From JAJPXI01 sp051867655 (lineage in GTDB: Bacteria > Bacillota > Clostridia > Oscillospirales > Oscillospiraceae): DNA of 37,292 nucleotides. Position numbers and translations under genes: made by a program. Each line of letters starts with the position of its first letter. The stretch's first letter is position 1. Shown in pieces: positions 18,016 to 26,350 of this stretch. The notes beneath the pieces were generated by a model, which was given only the letters and a program-made list of their open reading frames with translations, made no database searches and had not been told where the DNA came from. The stretch lies in contig JBJDYV010000074.1 of the NCBI GenBank assembly GCA_051867655.1, positions 1 through 37,292 on the forward strand, read 5' to 3'.

Positions 18016-18300
18016 TTATTCGACGATAGCCAGAATGTCGGACTGACGGACGATGGTGTACTCCTCGCCGTCCACCTTGACAGCGGTGCCGGCATACTTG
18101 CTGGCAATGATCTTGTCGCCGGGCTTGACGGTCATGACGACCTCTTTGCCGTCCACCAGGCCGCCCGGGCCTACCGCGATAACTTCAGCCACTTCAGGCT
18201 TCTCCTTGGCGGCGCCGGTCAGGATCAGGCCGCCCCGGGTGGTTTCCTCAGCTTCCATCATCTTGATGATGACGCGATCAGCCAAAGGTTTGAGATTCAT
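18016..18300 (-). CDS. groS: Co-chaperonin GroES (Hsp10)
   Basis: Complete 94-residue lid of the GroEL cage. Starts MNLKPLADRVIIKMMEAEE, followed by the mobile loop TTRGGLILTGAAKEKPE and the VGPGG roof segment, and ends in DILAIVE. AGGAGG lies eight bases before the ATG. First gene of the groESL operon. Confidence 0.98.
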   Translation of the reverse strand: MNLKPLADRVIIKMMEAEETTRGGLILTGAAKEKPEVAEVIAVGPGGLVDGKEVVMTVKPGDKIIASKYAGTAVKVDGEEYTIVRQSDILAIVE

Positions 18301-18347
18301 AGTGATTTCCTCCTTATATATTGATGATATGGTCTAACAGTTTCAGT

Positions 18348-18378
18348 GGTTAGCACTCTTTTTTACCGAGTGCTAACC
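18348..18378 (-). promoter_or_regulatory. CIRCE operator for HrcA repressor
   Basis: TTAGCACTC (18350-18358), nine bases, then GAGTGCTAA (18368-18376): an exact match to the CIRCE consensus, extended by two further base pairs (GG/CC). It sits just downstream of the -10 box, so bound HrcA would block initiation until heat shock. hrcA itself is not in the window. Confidence 0.97.
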
Positions 18379-18387
18379 TGTAGTATG

Positions 18388-18416
18388 ATAATAACCGTTT
18401 CGCGCAAAAAAATCAA
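18388..18416 (-). promoter_or_regulatory. groESL sigma-A promoter
   Basis: On the minus strand TTGATT (18411-18416) and TATTAT (18388-18393) are 17 bases apart, immediately before the CIRCE operator. The -35 box lies inside the hairpin that ends the lipid-kinase operon. Confidence 0.7.
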
Positions 18417-18447
18417 CCCCCTTTTTTAAAAAAGTGGGGCTGATTTT
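18411..18447 (-). terminator. Terminator of the methyltransferase/SLH/lipid-kinase operon
   Basis: An imperfect inverted repeat: AATCAACCCCC plus T-run pairs with an A-run plus GTGGGGCTGATT (one bulge, one mismatch), followed by seven T residues on the minus strand. It shares bases with the groESL -35 box. Confidence 0.6.
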
Positions 18448-18488
18448 CAAAAAGTTCATCATTCGTTCACAAACAGACCGTAGGAGTG

Positions 18489-19409
18489 CTAAACCGGAGC
18501 CGCCTGATAGTTCACCGACGGGGGGTAAAAGAAGTTGACCTTCTTCTCCGACAGGCGGACGCGGAAGGAGTTTCCCCGCAGCACCTCTCCGTCCACCACG
18601 GTCACGATCTCCTCCGGGGAGGAAAAGGCGATCTCTCCGCCGTGGAAATGGCGGATCAGCTTGGAGCAGCTGCGGTACTGGCCCGTGGCGTACTTACTGA
18701 CCAGGCGGAAAAAGGTGAACCGGGACACCTTGGGTACGATGAGCATATCCAGCACGCCGTCGTCGGGCATCGCCTCCCCCACCGGCATGAAGCCGCCGCC
18801 GTAGTAGCGGCCGTTGCAGATGCAGATGATGGCGGTGCTGCCGGTCAGGGTCTCCCCCTCCACCTGAATGGTCGCGGGGCGGGCGATCCCTTTGAACAGT
18901 ACATTGACGACCAGAGACAGAATGTACGCGCCGATCCCGCTCACCAGCGGCAGCCGCTTATATTGGTGGACATCCGCGGCGATCCGCGCGTCCACCCCGG
19001 CACAGATGACCCCCAGGCCCAGCTTGCCGTTGCAGTCCATCAGGTCGAACGCCGCCTGCGGACCGTTGGCCAGGGCGGCCAGGTCGGAAAACGCCGCACG
19101 GTACTTCGGGCCGAAAATCTTCAGAAAGTCATTGCCCGTTCCCCGGGGCACGTTGGTCACGGCGGCGTTTTCATACCCCGCCGCGCCGCACACCACCTCA
19201 TTCAGGGTGCCGTCGCCGCCGCAGGCATAAATGCGCACCGGCTGCCCCTGCTCCGCCGCCGCGCGGGCAAGCTCCTCCGCGTGGCCGGGATGGCTGGTCA
19301 GCGCGATCTCATAATCCCGCTCTTTAAAAATACGGCGGATCTGGGTGCAGAATTCCTCCGCGGCTCCTTTTTTCCCGGCGGTCGGATTGAGGATAAACAA
19401 ATGCTTCAA
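18489..19409 (-). CDS. Diacylglycerol/lipid kinase family protein (YegS/BmrU-like)
   Basis: A 306-residue kinase of the DagK family that phosphorylates a membrane lipid, often diacylglycerol, at the inner membrane face. Visible: NPTAGKKG (about 8-15) and the nucleotide-binding GGDGTLNEVV (about 64-73), then the beta-sandwich C-terminal domain. I choose a TTG start at 19409 because GGGTGAG sits six bases upstream in the 25-base gap after the SLH gene; longer in-frame starts would overlap that gene. Last gene of a three-gene operon. Confidence 0.88.
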   Translation of the reverse strand: MKHLFILNPTAGKKGAAEEFCTQIRRIFKERDYEIALTSHPGHAEELARAAAEQGQPVRIYACGGDGTLNEVVCGAAGYENAAVTNVPRGTGNDFLKIFGPKYRAAFSDLAALANGPQAAFDLMDCNGKLGLGVICAGVDARIAADVHQYKRLPLVSGIGAYILSLVVNVLFKGIARPATIQVEGETLTGSTAIICICNGRYYGGGFMPVGEAMPDDGVLDMLIVPKVSRFTFFRLVSKYATGQYRSCSKLIRHFHGGEIAFSSPEEIVTVVDGEVLRGNSFRVRLSEKKVNFFYPPSVNYQAAPV

Positions 19410-19434
19410 GGGAATCTCACCCTTCCTTCTATTT

Positions 19435-20619
19435 TTACCACAGGGGCACACGCTGTTCCGGCCGGGCAATGCGGGAGGCGATGGCAGCCGCCTCCGCGCG
19501 GGTCAAATTATCCCCCGGATGGAACGAGAGGGCGCTGTCCGTCCCGGTGAGAATGCCCTTTGCGTACAGTCCGTAGATCGCGTCAGCGGCAAAATCCCCT
19601 TCCTTTACATCCGGCACAGAACTGCGCACCCGGGACAGGCTGTTCAGGTATCCCATGCTCCGCACGGGGGTCGTGGCGGAAAAAACACGGGCCATTTCCG
19701 CACGGGTAATGGGGCGGCTGAAATCGGCCTGTCCGAATTCTCCCGGGGAGATCACGCCGCAGGCCTCGCAGTAGGCCACGGAGGAGCTGTACCACAGGGA
19801 GCCGCTGACGCTCTGCAGGTGAAAGTCGTCCCGGCGGGCACGGCTCTCCATGCAGGCCGCCAGGCGCAGAGCTTCCGCCACCGTCAGGGCACGGGCAGGC
19901 TCAAACATCCCGCCGCCGGTGCCCTCCATCAGGCCCACATTATAGGCCAGGTTGACCCAGCGGTCATACCAGTCGCTGCCGGACACATCCCGGAAGGAAG
20001 CTTGGCGGTTTGCAGACAGGGGAAACTGCCAGCCGGGCACCTTGCGGCTTTCCAGAAGCTGGGACAGCGAACTGATGAGGATGCGGGTCGCCGTCCCGTC
20101 CTGGCTGCGGAGGAGCAGCTGCTGCACGGCCGTCCCGGAGGACAGGACGGCGGAGGCCTGATCGGAGTAAAGCTCCTGGGACGCGCCTTCCGCGGTGGAG
20201 AACGGGGTGATGCTCAGCAGGTCCCATACGCTGCCCCGTCTGCCCAGATAGACCCCATAGCCCAGGCCGGTCAGCTCATCATACTTCGGTTCCAGAAGAA
20301 AAGTGCCGTTCCAGTGCAGCACCCCGGTCATCCCGTTCTTTTTCACCAGGGCGGTTCCCAGGTAAAAATCCTCCGCCGCGTCAAACTGCAGCGGGATCAC
20401 AAGCGTGCCGCTCACGTCGGCATATCCCCACAGGGTACCGTCCGTCACCCGGATCATTCCCTCACTGTACTCGCCCACCGGATTCCAAACCGAAGCCCGG
20501 GAGACAAACAGGGCGGGCTCCTCGCCGGCCGGGCTCTGGGCCAGCGCCCCGGGGGAAGCAGAGAGAAGCAGCGCCAGGGCCGTCAGCAGGACCGCGCCCC
20601 GGTTCAAAAGGTGTTTCAT
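19435..20619 (-). CDS. Secreted SLH-domain protein with WG-like repeats
   Basis: A 394-residue exported protein: Sec signal peptide (about 1-27, ending ALAQ), WG-type repeats at about 50-130 (DGTLWGYADVSGTLVIP; GTFLLEPKYDEL), a linker, then three S-layer homology modules at about 208-255, 268-320 and 330-388 (SDWYDRWVNLAYNVGLMEG, ...RAEMARVF, ...YGLYAKGILTG). SLH modules bind pyruvylated cell-wall polymer, so the protein is probably wall-anchored. AAGGAG lies before the ATG; it follows the methyltransferase gene by 13 bases. Role unknown. Confidence 0.88.
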   Translation of the reverse strand: MKHLLNRGAVLLTALALLLSASPGALAQSPAGEEPALFVSRASVWNPVGEYSEGMIRVTDGTLWGYADVSGTLVIPLQFDAAEDFYLGTALVKKNGMTGVLHWNGTFLLEPKYDELTGLGYGVYLGRRGSVWDLLSITPFSTAEGASQELYSDQASAVLSSGTAVQQLLLRSQDGTATRILISSLSQLLESRKVPGWQFPLSANRQASFRDVSGSDWYDRWVNLAYNVGLMEGTGGGMFEPARALTVAEALRLAACMESRARRDDFHLQSVSGSLWYSSSVAYCEACGVISPGEFGQADFSRPITRAEMARVFSATTPVRSMGYLNSLSRVRSSVPDVKEGDFAADAIYGLYAKGILTGTDSALSFHPGDNLTRAEAAAIASRIARPEQRVPLW

Positions 20620-20632
20620 TGCTTCACTCCTT

Positions 20633-21751
20633 TTAATAGTAGCAAAACAGATCGCATTTGATCATGCCGTTGTAGAGCTTCCGCTTCTTATCCGCCGTGC
20701 GGCCGAAGGTACGCTCGAACTCCGTGTGGGAGGACAGCAGGTACAGCTGCCAGCCGTCGGGGAGCTTGCTCCAGGCCTTTCCGAAGGCCCGGTACAGCTC
20801 CTCCGCCTCCCGCTTTTCCATCAGGCGCTCGCCGTAGGGCGGGTTGGTGACCACGCGCCCCCGGAGCCCGCCCCAGTGGAAGCGGGCTGCATCCGCCACC
20901 TCGAATTGTACGATGTCGTCCACCTCCGCCAGCTCGGCGTTGTGGCGGGAGAGCTCCACGGCGGCGGGGTCGATGTCGCCGCCCCAGATCTCATAGGTGC
21001 CGTGGTACTCCTGGTCCATGGCCTCGTCGGCGGCCTCCATCCAGAGGGCGGAGGGCAGCCAGGCCCACTTCTGGGCGGAGAAGGAGCGGTTCAGGCCGGG
21101 GGCCCGGTTTTTGGCGATCAGCGCGGCCTCGATGGGGATGGTGCCGGAGCCGCAGAAGGGATCGCAGAAGGGGTCCTTCCCCCGGTAGCGGGACAGGGAC
21201 ACCATGGCCGCCGCCAGGGTCTCCCGCAGGGGGGCCGTCACCCCTTGGGCGCGGTAGCCCCGCTTGTACAAATTCTCGCCGGAGGTGTCCAGCATCAAAT
21301 CCACCTGGTCCTTCATGATGGCAAACTGGATCTGGTACACGGCCCCGGTCTCGGGCAGGGTCTCCAGCCCATACACGCGCCCCAGTCTCTGGGCCACGGC
21401 CTTTTTTACAATGGCCTGACAGGAGGGAACGGCGTGCAGCTGGGAGTTCAGGGAGTATCCCTTGACCGGAAAGCGCCCCTCCCGGGGGATATAATCCTCC
21501 CAGGGCAGCTTCGCCGCCCCCTGAAACAGCTCCTCGAAGGAGCGGGCGGGAAAGCTGCCCAGAACGATCAGAAGCCTCGCCCCGGTGCGCAGATTCAGGT
21601 TGATCCGGGGGATGTCCTTCAGGGAACCGGCACACAGCACGCGGCCGTTCTCCGCCTTCACATCGGCCAGCCCCAGCTTTTTCAGTTCATATGATACCAG
21701 GCTCTCCACACCCAGAGGCGCGGGCACCGCAAACCGCAGACAACGCTCCAT
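20633..21751 (-). CDS. THUMP-domain class I SAM-dependent RNA methyltransferase (RlmL-like)
   Basis: A 372-residue cytosolic rRNA guanine-N2 methyltransferase candidate. A THUMP RNA-binding region occupies about 40-155; the SAM domain has DPFCGSGTIPIEAALIA (about 197-213) and the catalytic NPPYGERL (about 303-310) typical of N2-guanine or N6-adenine methylation. It matches the single-domain Firmicutes homologues of E. coli RlmL. ATG 21751 is chosen since GGAG lies seven bases upstream. First gene of the operon; divergent from nfeD. Confidence 0.92.
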   Translation of the reverse strand: MERCLRFAVPAPLGVESLVSYELKKLGLADVKAENGRVLCAGSLKDIPRINLNLRTGARLLIVLGSFPARSFEELFQGAAKLPWEDYIPREGRFPVKGYSLNSQLHAVPSCQAIVKKAVAQRLGRVYGLETLPETGAVYQIQFAIMKDQVDLMLDTSGENLYKRGYRAQGVTAPLRETLAAAMVSLSRYRGKDPFCDPFCGSGTIPIEAALIAKNRAPGLNRSFSAQKWAWLPSALWMEAADEAMDQEYHGTYEIWGGDIDPAAVELSRHNAELAEVDDIVQFEVADAARFHWGGLRGRVVTNPPYGERLMEKREAEELYRAFGKAWSKLPDGWQLYLLSSHTEFERTFGRTADKKRKLYNGMIKCDLFCYY

Positions 21752-21915
21752 GTTGACGCTCCATGTTGAAAAAATTTGAAAAAACCCTTGACCTTCCACT
21801 TGGTGCAGGGTGTATCGTTTGCGTAAGGAAAGGCCGGATATTAGTATATCGGAAAATAATACGGTTGACAATCTCTTCCCACAAATTATTTCCCGAATCC
21901 GGTAGCATTTCCCTG

Positions 21916-21945
21916 TGCCTCTATGATATAATTTTCATAGAGGCA
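21916..21945 (+). promoter_or_regulatory. Palindrome-embedded extended -10 promoter of nfeD
   Basis: Perfect 11-bp inverted repeat (21916-21926 with 21935-21945; TGCCTCTATGA and its complement) whose 8-base spacer begins with TATAAT (21927-21932), itself preceded by TGA as an extended -10. Transcription would start inside the right arm, so the repeat acts as DNA, most likely a repressor operator. No good -35 is visible. Confidence 0.5.
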
Positions 21946-21969
21946 TTGCGAAAGGAGAGTGGAAGCAAA

Positions 21970-22449
21970 ATGGTACCGAAACTGATCTGGCTCACCCTGC
22001 TGGCCCTGTTCACCATCGGCGAGGCGGTCACAGTGGGTCTGGTCTCCATCTGGTTTGCCGCCGGTTCACTGGCAGCCCTGCTCTGTGCCCTGGCAAACGG
22101 CCCCCTGTGGCTTCAGATCGCGCTGTTCATCGTGGTCAGCGCCCTGTGCCTGCTGGCCGTGCGGCCTCTGGCGCGGAAATACGTCAACAACAGGGTACAG
22201 CCCACCAACGCCGACCGCGTCATCGGCGCGCAGGCCACAGTCACGGAGGACATCGACAACATTCAGGGCAAAGGCGCCGTCACCATCGGCGGCATGACCT
22301 GGTCCGCCCGGAGTGAACACGACACCCCCATCCCCGCCGGTACGCTGGTGCGCGTTCTGCGCATCGAGGGCGTCAAAGTATATGTAGAAGAAGTCGAAAG
22401 CACTGATCCGATCGGCAAGAACGAACTGCGCACAAATTTTGTGCCATAA
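21970..22449 (+). CDS. NfeD-family membrane protein
   Basis: A 159-residue protein with two N-terminal hydrophobic segments (about 5-30 and 35-63), then an OB-fold-type C-terminal domain (VIGAQATVTEDIDNIQGKG, VRVLRIEGVKVYVE). This is the short NfeD form that lacks the ClpP-like protease half and is encoded next to stomatin/flotillin proteins, where it helps organise membrane microdomains. Purine-rich GGAGAGTGGAAG precedes the ATG. Its last eight or so codons lie in the left arm of a 99-bp inverted repeat shared with the following gap. Confidence 0.88.
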   Translation: MVPKLIWLTLLALFTIGEAVTVGLVSIWFAAGSLAALLCALANGPLWLQIALFIVVSALCLLAVRPLARKYVNNRVQPTNADRVIGAQATVTEDIDNIQGKGAVTIGGMTWSARSEHDTPIPAGTLVRVLRIEGVKVYVEEVESTDPIGKNELRTNFVP

Positions 22450-22524
22450 AAAGGCGTGGCTTTGCGGGAATACTTTGTGTATTTCAAAAAGCCGCAACGA
22501 ATTTATGGCGCAAAATTTTCGCAG
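22426..22524 (+). repeat. 99-bp imperfect inverted repeat spanning the nfeD stop codon
   Basis: The left arm starts CTGCG at 22426 inside nfeD and the right arm ends CGCAG at 22524; blocks ATTTTG(T/C)GCCATAAA, GGCTTT and AATAC pair with only a few mismatches over about 45 bp per arm. As RNA it would fold into one long hairpin between nfeD and the stomatin gene. It has no T-run. Read as an inserted palindromic element or an intercistronic processing/stability structure. Confidence 0.6.
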
Positions 22525-22578
22525 GGCGCCGCAGACGCATTGGGTCTGTGGTTTCGAAAGAGTAAAGGAGGAAGTCAA

Positions 22579-23562
22579 ATGCCAAATCTGAGCAATGTCA
22601 TCAGCGTCATCATCATTGTTGCCATCGTCGTCATCGTTCTGGCCATCCTGGCCTCCAACATCCGGGTGGTCCAGCAGTCCAAGGCCGCGGTCATTGAGCG
22701 TCTGGGCGCTTTCCGCACCGTGTGGGGCGTGGGCCTGCACATTAAGATCCCGTTCATTGAGCGGGTCGCCAAGACCGTGTCCCTGAAGGAGCAGGTGGTG
22801 GACTTCGATCCCCAGCCCGTCATCACCAAGGACAACGTCACCATGCAGATCGACACCGTCATCTACTTCCAGATCACCGACCCCAAGCTGTTTACATACG
22901 GCGTGGAAAACCCCATGTCCGCCATTGAGAACCTGACCGCCACCACCCTGCGCAACATCATCGGCGATCTGGAGCTGGATCAGTCTCTGACCAGCCGCGA
23001 CCACATCAACACCAAGATGCGCGCCATTCTGGACGAGGCCACCGACCCCTGGGGCATCAAGGTCAACCGCGTGGAGCTGAAAAACATCATCCCGCCCCGT
23101 GAGATCCAGGACGCCATGGAGAAGCAGATGAAGGCCGAGCGCGAACGCCGCGAGTCCATCCTCCAGGCCGAGGGCACCAAGCAGTCCCAGATCCTGGTGG
23201 CCGAGGGCGAGAAGCAGTCCGCTATTCTGCGGGCGGACGCCGCCAAGCAGGCCGCCATCCTCCAGGCCGAAGGTGCCAAGCAGGCCCGCATCATGGCCGC
23301 TGAGGCTGAGGCCGAGGCCATTCTGAAGGTACAGCAGGCCACCGCCGACGCCATTAAGCTGATCAACGAGGCCGACCCCGGCGACGGCGTCATCAAAATC
23401 AAGGCTCTGGAGGCCTTCCAGAGCGTGGCCGACGGCAAGGCCACCAAGATCATCATCCCCAGCGAGATCCAGGGTCTGGCCGGTCTGTGCGCCAGCGCCA
23501 AGGCCGTGTTTGACACGGTGGAACCCAAGCCCAAGACCACTCCCCCGGCGGAGAAAAAGTAA
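22579..23562 (+). CDS. SPFH-domain protein, stomatin/prohibitin family
   Basis: A 327-residue membrane-anchored scaffold protein. One N-terminal helix (about 8-27), the SPFH/Band 7 domain (about 28-190; IRVVQQSKAAVIERLGAF, VVDFDPQPVITKDNV), then an alanine/glutamate-rich coiled coil with repeated (A)EGxKQ(S/A) units (about 185-260) and a proline-lysine tail. Partners with NfeD just upstream, as in other bacteria, in membrane-domain organisation. Strong AAAGGAGG before the ATG. A shared terminator follows. Confidence 0.94.
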   Translation: MPNLSNVISVIIIVAIVVIVLAILASNIRVVQQSKAAVIERLGAFRTVWGVGLHIKIPFIERVAKTVSLKEQVVDFDPQPVITKDNVTMQIDTVIYFQITDPKLFTYGVENPMSAIENLTATTLRNIIGDLELDQSLTSRDHINTKMRAILDEATDPWGIKVNRVELKNIIPPREIQDAMEKQMKAERERRESILQAEGTKQSQILVAEGEKQSAILRADAAKQAAILQAEGAKQARIMAAEAEAEAILKVQQATADAIKLINEADPGDGVIKIKALEAFQSVADGKATKIIIPSEIQGLAGLCASAKAVFDTVEPKPKTTPPAEKK

Positions 23563-23581
23563 ACACAGTCCATCATCACAT

Positions 23582-23624
23582 CGCCCCCTTCCGGCCCACG
23601 GCCGGGAGGGGGCGGTGCTGTTTT
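23582..23624 (+). terminator. Terminator of the nfeD-stomatin operon
   Basis: A 15-bp GC-rich stem with one G-U pair (23582-23596 with 23600-23614), 3-base loop, then GTGCTGTTTT. It ends directly at the stop codon of convergent asnB. Confidence 0.8.
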
Positions 23625-23625
23625 C

Positions 23626-25473
23626 TCAGATTTCCAGATCAAACCGCTTCATCCAGGCGTTCACCTGGATCAGGTAGGCCATCATCTGCGGTCCGGCCAT
23701 GAGCTGGCCGAACCAGGGGCGGCCGTAGTCCCCCGCGTCGGACAGCAGGCCCGCGCGCAGGTTCTCTTCGTCCACCAGTCCGTGGATGGGGGAATCTGGA
23801 TCATCCAGGATGGCGGTCAGCTTCGCGCGCACCAGCTGCTCGTACAGGGGGTTGTGGGTCTTGGGATAGGGGGATTTGGGGCGGCGGCGCACATCCTCGG
23901 GCAGCAGCCCCTGCGCCGCGGAGCGCAGCACCTGCTTGCGCTGCCCGCCCCGGGCCTTCATCTCCCAGGGGATGTTCCACACATACTCCACCAGATGGTG
24001 GTCGCAGTAGGGCACGCGCACCTCCAGGCCCGACGCCATGGAGCAGCGGTCCTTGCGGTCCAACAGAGTGGTCATGAACCAGTTCAGGTTCAGCCACGCC
24101 ACTTCCCGCCGGTGGGCGGCAAGGCCGGATTCCCCGGGCAGGCGGGGCGTTTCGACGACGGAGGCGCGATAGCGGTCCTGGATATAATACTCCACCCCCA
24201 GCTGCTGCCAGAGGTCGCGGTCAAAGACCTGTCTGCGCCCATCCAGATCCACCGACCAGGGGAAGGTGCCCGCGTTCAGCAGGTCCTCCCGCTCGAACCA
24301 GGGGTAGCCGCCGAACACCTCGTCGGCGCACTCCCCCGAAAGGGCCACCACATGGGTTTTGGCGACCTCATGGCAAAAGTACAGCAGGGAGGAATCCACG
24401 TCGGCCATACCCGGCAGGTCCTTGGCTGCCATCGCGTCGTCCAGAAGCTCTGCCAGGGTGGAGATGGGGCAGGTCAGCACCGTATGCCGGGTATGGAAGG
24501 CGTCCACCATGCGCTGCACCCAGGGCCAGTCGCCGTCGGGCTGGAAGGCGGAGGGGTGGAAATACTTCTGGTTGTCGGTATAGTCAAAGGAATAGGTTTC
24601 CAGCGGCGGAAGGCCCTGGGCCTCATAGTGCCGGGCGGCCACGGCGGTAATGATGGACGAGTCCAGCCCCCCGGACAGGAAGGTGCAAAGGGGCACGTCG
24701 CTGACCAGCTGCCGGGTGATGGCCCCGGTGAGAAGCTCCCGCACATGCTCCACCGTGGTGTCATAGTCCTCGGTGTGCTCCCGGCTCTCCAGTGCCCAGT
24801 AGCAGCCCTTGCGCACGCCCGACTGGTCCACGACCAGGTAGTGGGCGCTCTCCAGCTCGCTGATCCCGGCAAACACCCCCTGCCCGCCCGTCCGGGCGGG
24901 GCCGATGCCCATGATCTCCCGCCAGCTGTTCTCATCCACCCGGGGCGTCAGGCCCGGATAGCGGAACAGAGCCTTGATCTCCGAGCCAAAGACCAGGGTG
25001 CGCCCCTCCATGGCGTAAAAGAAGGGCTTGACGCCGAAGCGGTCCCGGCAGGCAAAAAAACGCTGGCGCAGGCCGTCCCATATGACAAAGGCGTAGATAC
25101 CCTCCAGCATCTCCCCCACTGTTTCCCCGTACTCCATGTACGCCGTCAGGACGACCTCGGTGTCCGACCTTGTCTCGAACCGCCAGCCTTGGGCAATTAG
25201 GGACTGCCGCAGCGCGTCGGTGTTGTACAGCTCGCCGTTGTAGACGATGACAAAGGAGGCCTCCCCCAGCCGCCGCTCCATAGGCTGACGCCCGTATTCC
25301 GGGTCGATCACCGCCAGACGCCGGTGAGCCAGCACGCCGTGCTCCCCCTGCCAGAGGCCCTCGTCATCCGGTCCCCTGTGGGCCAGAGTGTCCCCCATGG
25401 CCTCTCCCACGGTCTTCCACTGCTCCGTTCGGTTCTCCCGGGTAAAATCCATAAAGCCGGCAATGCCGCACAT
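23626..25473 (-). CDS. asnB: Glutamine-hydrolysing asparagine synthetase
   Basis: A 615-residue enzyme making asparagine from aspartate, glutamine and ATP in the cytosol. N-terminal Ntn glutaminase domain with nucleophile Cys2 (MCGIAGF) and the YNGELYN and HRRLAVID segments; C-terminal synthetase domain with the pyrophosphate loop SGGLDSS (about 267-273). The start at 25473 is required to expose Cys2 and has AAGGAG eight bases upstream. A TATACT box (minus strand, 25508-25513) may be its -10. A second, ammonia-dependent enzyme (asnA) lies 6.4 kb away. Confidence 0.96.
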   Translation of the reverse strand: MCGIAGFMDFTRENRTEQWKTVGEAMGDTLAHRGPDDEGLWQGEHGVLAHRRLAVIDPEYGRQPMERRLGEASFVIVYNGELYNTDALRQSLIAQGWRFETRSDTEVVLTAYMEYGETVGEMLEGIYAFVIWDGLRQRFFACRDRFGVKPFFYAMEGRTLVFGSEIKALFRYPGLTPRVDENSWREIMGIGPARTGGQGVFAGISELESAHYLVVDQSGVRKGCYWALESREHTEDYDTTVEHVRELLTGAITRQLVSDVPLCTFLSGGLDSSIITAVAARHYEAQGLPPLETYSFDYTDNQKYFHPSAFQPDGDWPWVQRMVDAFHTRHTVLTCPISTLAELLDDAMAAKDLPGMADVDSSLLYFCHEVAKTHVVALSGECADEVFGGYPWFEREDLLNAGTFPWSVDLDGRRQVFDRDLWQQLGVEYYIQDRYRASVVETPRLPGESGLAAHRREVAWLNLNWFMTTLLDRKDRCSMASGLEVRVPYCDHHLVEYVWNIPWEMKARGGQRKQVLRSAAQGLLPEDVRRRPKSPYPKTHNPLYEQLVRAKLTAILDDPDSPIHGLVDEENLRAGLLSDAGDYGRPWFGQLMAGPQMMAYLIQVNAWMKRFDLEI

Positions 25474-25583
25474 GAAAAGCACTCCTTCTTTGATCAACTT
25501 ACCCTGTAGTATATGTGTTTTTCACGATTTTGCGCCCGTTTTTATGATCTTGATCCTTTTATCACTCTTTCTTTTTTATATTG

Positions 25584-25592
25584 TGGTATAAT
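25584..25592 (+). promoter_or_regulatory. Extended -10 promoter of the nitroreductase gene
   Basis: TGGTATAAT, with TATAAT at 25587-25592, 33 bases before the ATG. No clear -35; the TGn extension would compensate. Confidence 0.5.
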
Positions 25593-25625
25593 GACTCAAC
25601 CAACGAAACGGAAGGAGCAAAAACG

Positions 25626-26291
25626 ATGGATCTGATGGAAGCCATGAACGCCCGCCACAGCGTGCGGCAGTACGAGAAGAAAGCTCTGACAGAGGAGCAG
25701 ACCGCCGCGCTGCGGGCGGAGATCGACACCTGCAACCGTGAAAGCGGCCTGCACATCCAGCTTGTCACCGAGGAGCCCAAGGCCTTTGACAGCCTGATGG
25801 CCCACTACGGCAAGTTCAGCGGCGTGACCAATTATATCGCGCTGATTGGAAAGAAAGGGCCCAGCCTGGACGAAACATGCGGATATTACGGAGAGCGCCT
25901 GGTCCTGCTGGCCCAGCAGCTGGGGCTGAACACCTGTTGGGTCGCCATGAGCTATAAGAAGATCCCCAGTGCGTTTCAGATCGGCAGCGGGGAAAAGCTC
26001 ACGGTGGTGATCGCCCTCGGGTACGGAAAAACCCAGGGCGTCCCCCACAAGTCCAAACCTCTTTCCGATGTGGCGTGCTGGGACGGCGCCATGCCGGATT
26101 GGTTCAAAAACGGCGCGGAGGCGGCGCTTCTGGCGCCGACGGCCATGAACCAGCAGAAATTCAAGTTTTCCGCCCACGGCAGCCAGGTGACGGCCACGGC
26201 GGGCAGGGGCTTTTACAGCAAGGTCGATCTCGGCATCGCGAAATATCACTTTGAACTTGGCGCGGGAAAAGAAAACTTTTCCTGGGCGTAA
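25626..26291 (+). CDS. Nitroreductase-family flavoprotein
   Basis: A 221-residue FMN-type oxidoreductase. N-terminal MEAMNARHSVRQYEKKAL carries the conserved FMN-contacting RxSxR-like motif (RHSVRQY), a central GERLVLLAQQLGLNTCWVA helix, and LAPTAMNQQ near the C-terminus; in canonical members an (A/S)PSxxNxQ segment lies near the start, so this protein looks like the circular-order variant common in clostridia. Physiological substrate unknown. Start has GGAAGGAG. Single gene, convergent with the histidine-kinase operon. Confidence 0.88.
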   Translation: MDLMEAMNARHSVRQYEKKALTEEQTAALRAEIDTCNRESGLHIQLVTEEPKAFDSLMAHYGKFSGVTNYIALIGKKGPSLDETCGYYGERLVLLAQQLGLNTCWVAMSYKKIPSAFQIGSGEKLTVVIALGYGKTQGVPHKSKPLSDVACWDGAMPDWFKNGAEAALLAPTAMNQQKFKFSAHGSQVTATAGRGFYSKVDLGIAKYHFELGAGKENFSWA

Positions 26292-26296
26292 AGAAA

Positions 26297-26332
26297 GCGG
26301 CGAAGGGGCGGATTATTCCGCTCCTTCGCCGC
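26297..26332. terminator. Bidirectional terminator between nitroreductase and histidine kinase
   Basis: A 16-bp stem with one G-T pair (26297-26312 with 26317-26332), 4-base loop, with CTTT after it on plus and CTTT on minus. It lies 5 bases after the nitroreductase stop and 18 bases from the kinase stop. Confidence 0.8.
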
Positions 26333-26350
26333 TCTTTATAGGGAGATGTT

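Noticed and set aside
16345..18324. 659-codon plus-strand frame opposite groESL
   Set aside because: Spans both groEL and groES on the other strand; a known artefact of codon bias in GC-rich chaperonin genes.
18484..18492. Half CIRCE site (GAGTGCTAA) at the end of the lipid-kinase gene
   Set aside because: No partner TTAGCACTC at nine-base spacing; overlaps a coding end. Probably chance or a relic.
21749..21764. Short direct repeat ATGGAGCG at the start of the THUMP methyltransferase gene
   Set aside because: Eight bases only; the upstream copy merely provides the GGAG ribosome site and is out of frame as a start.
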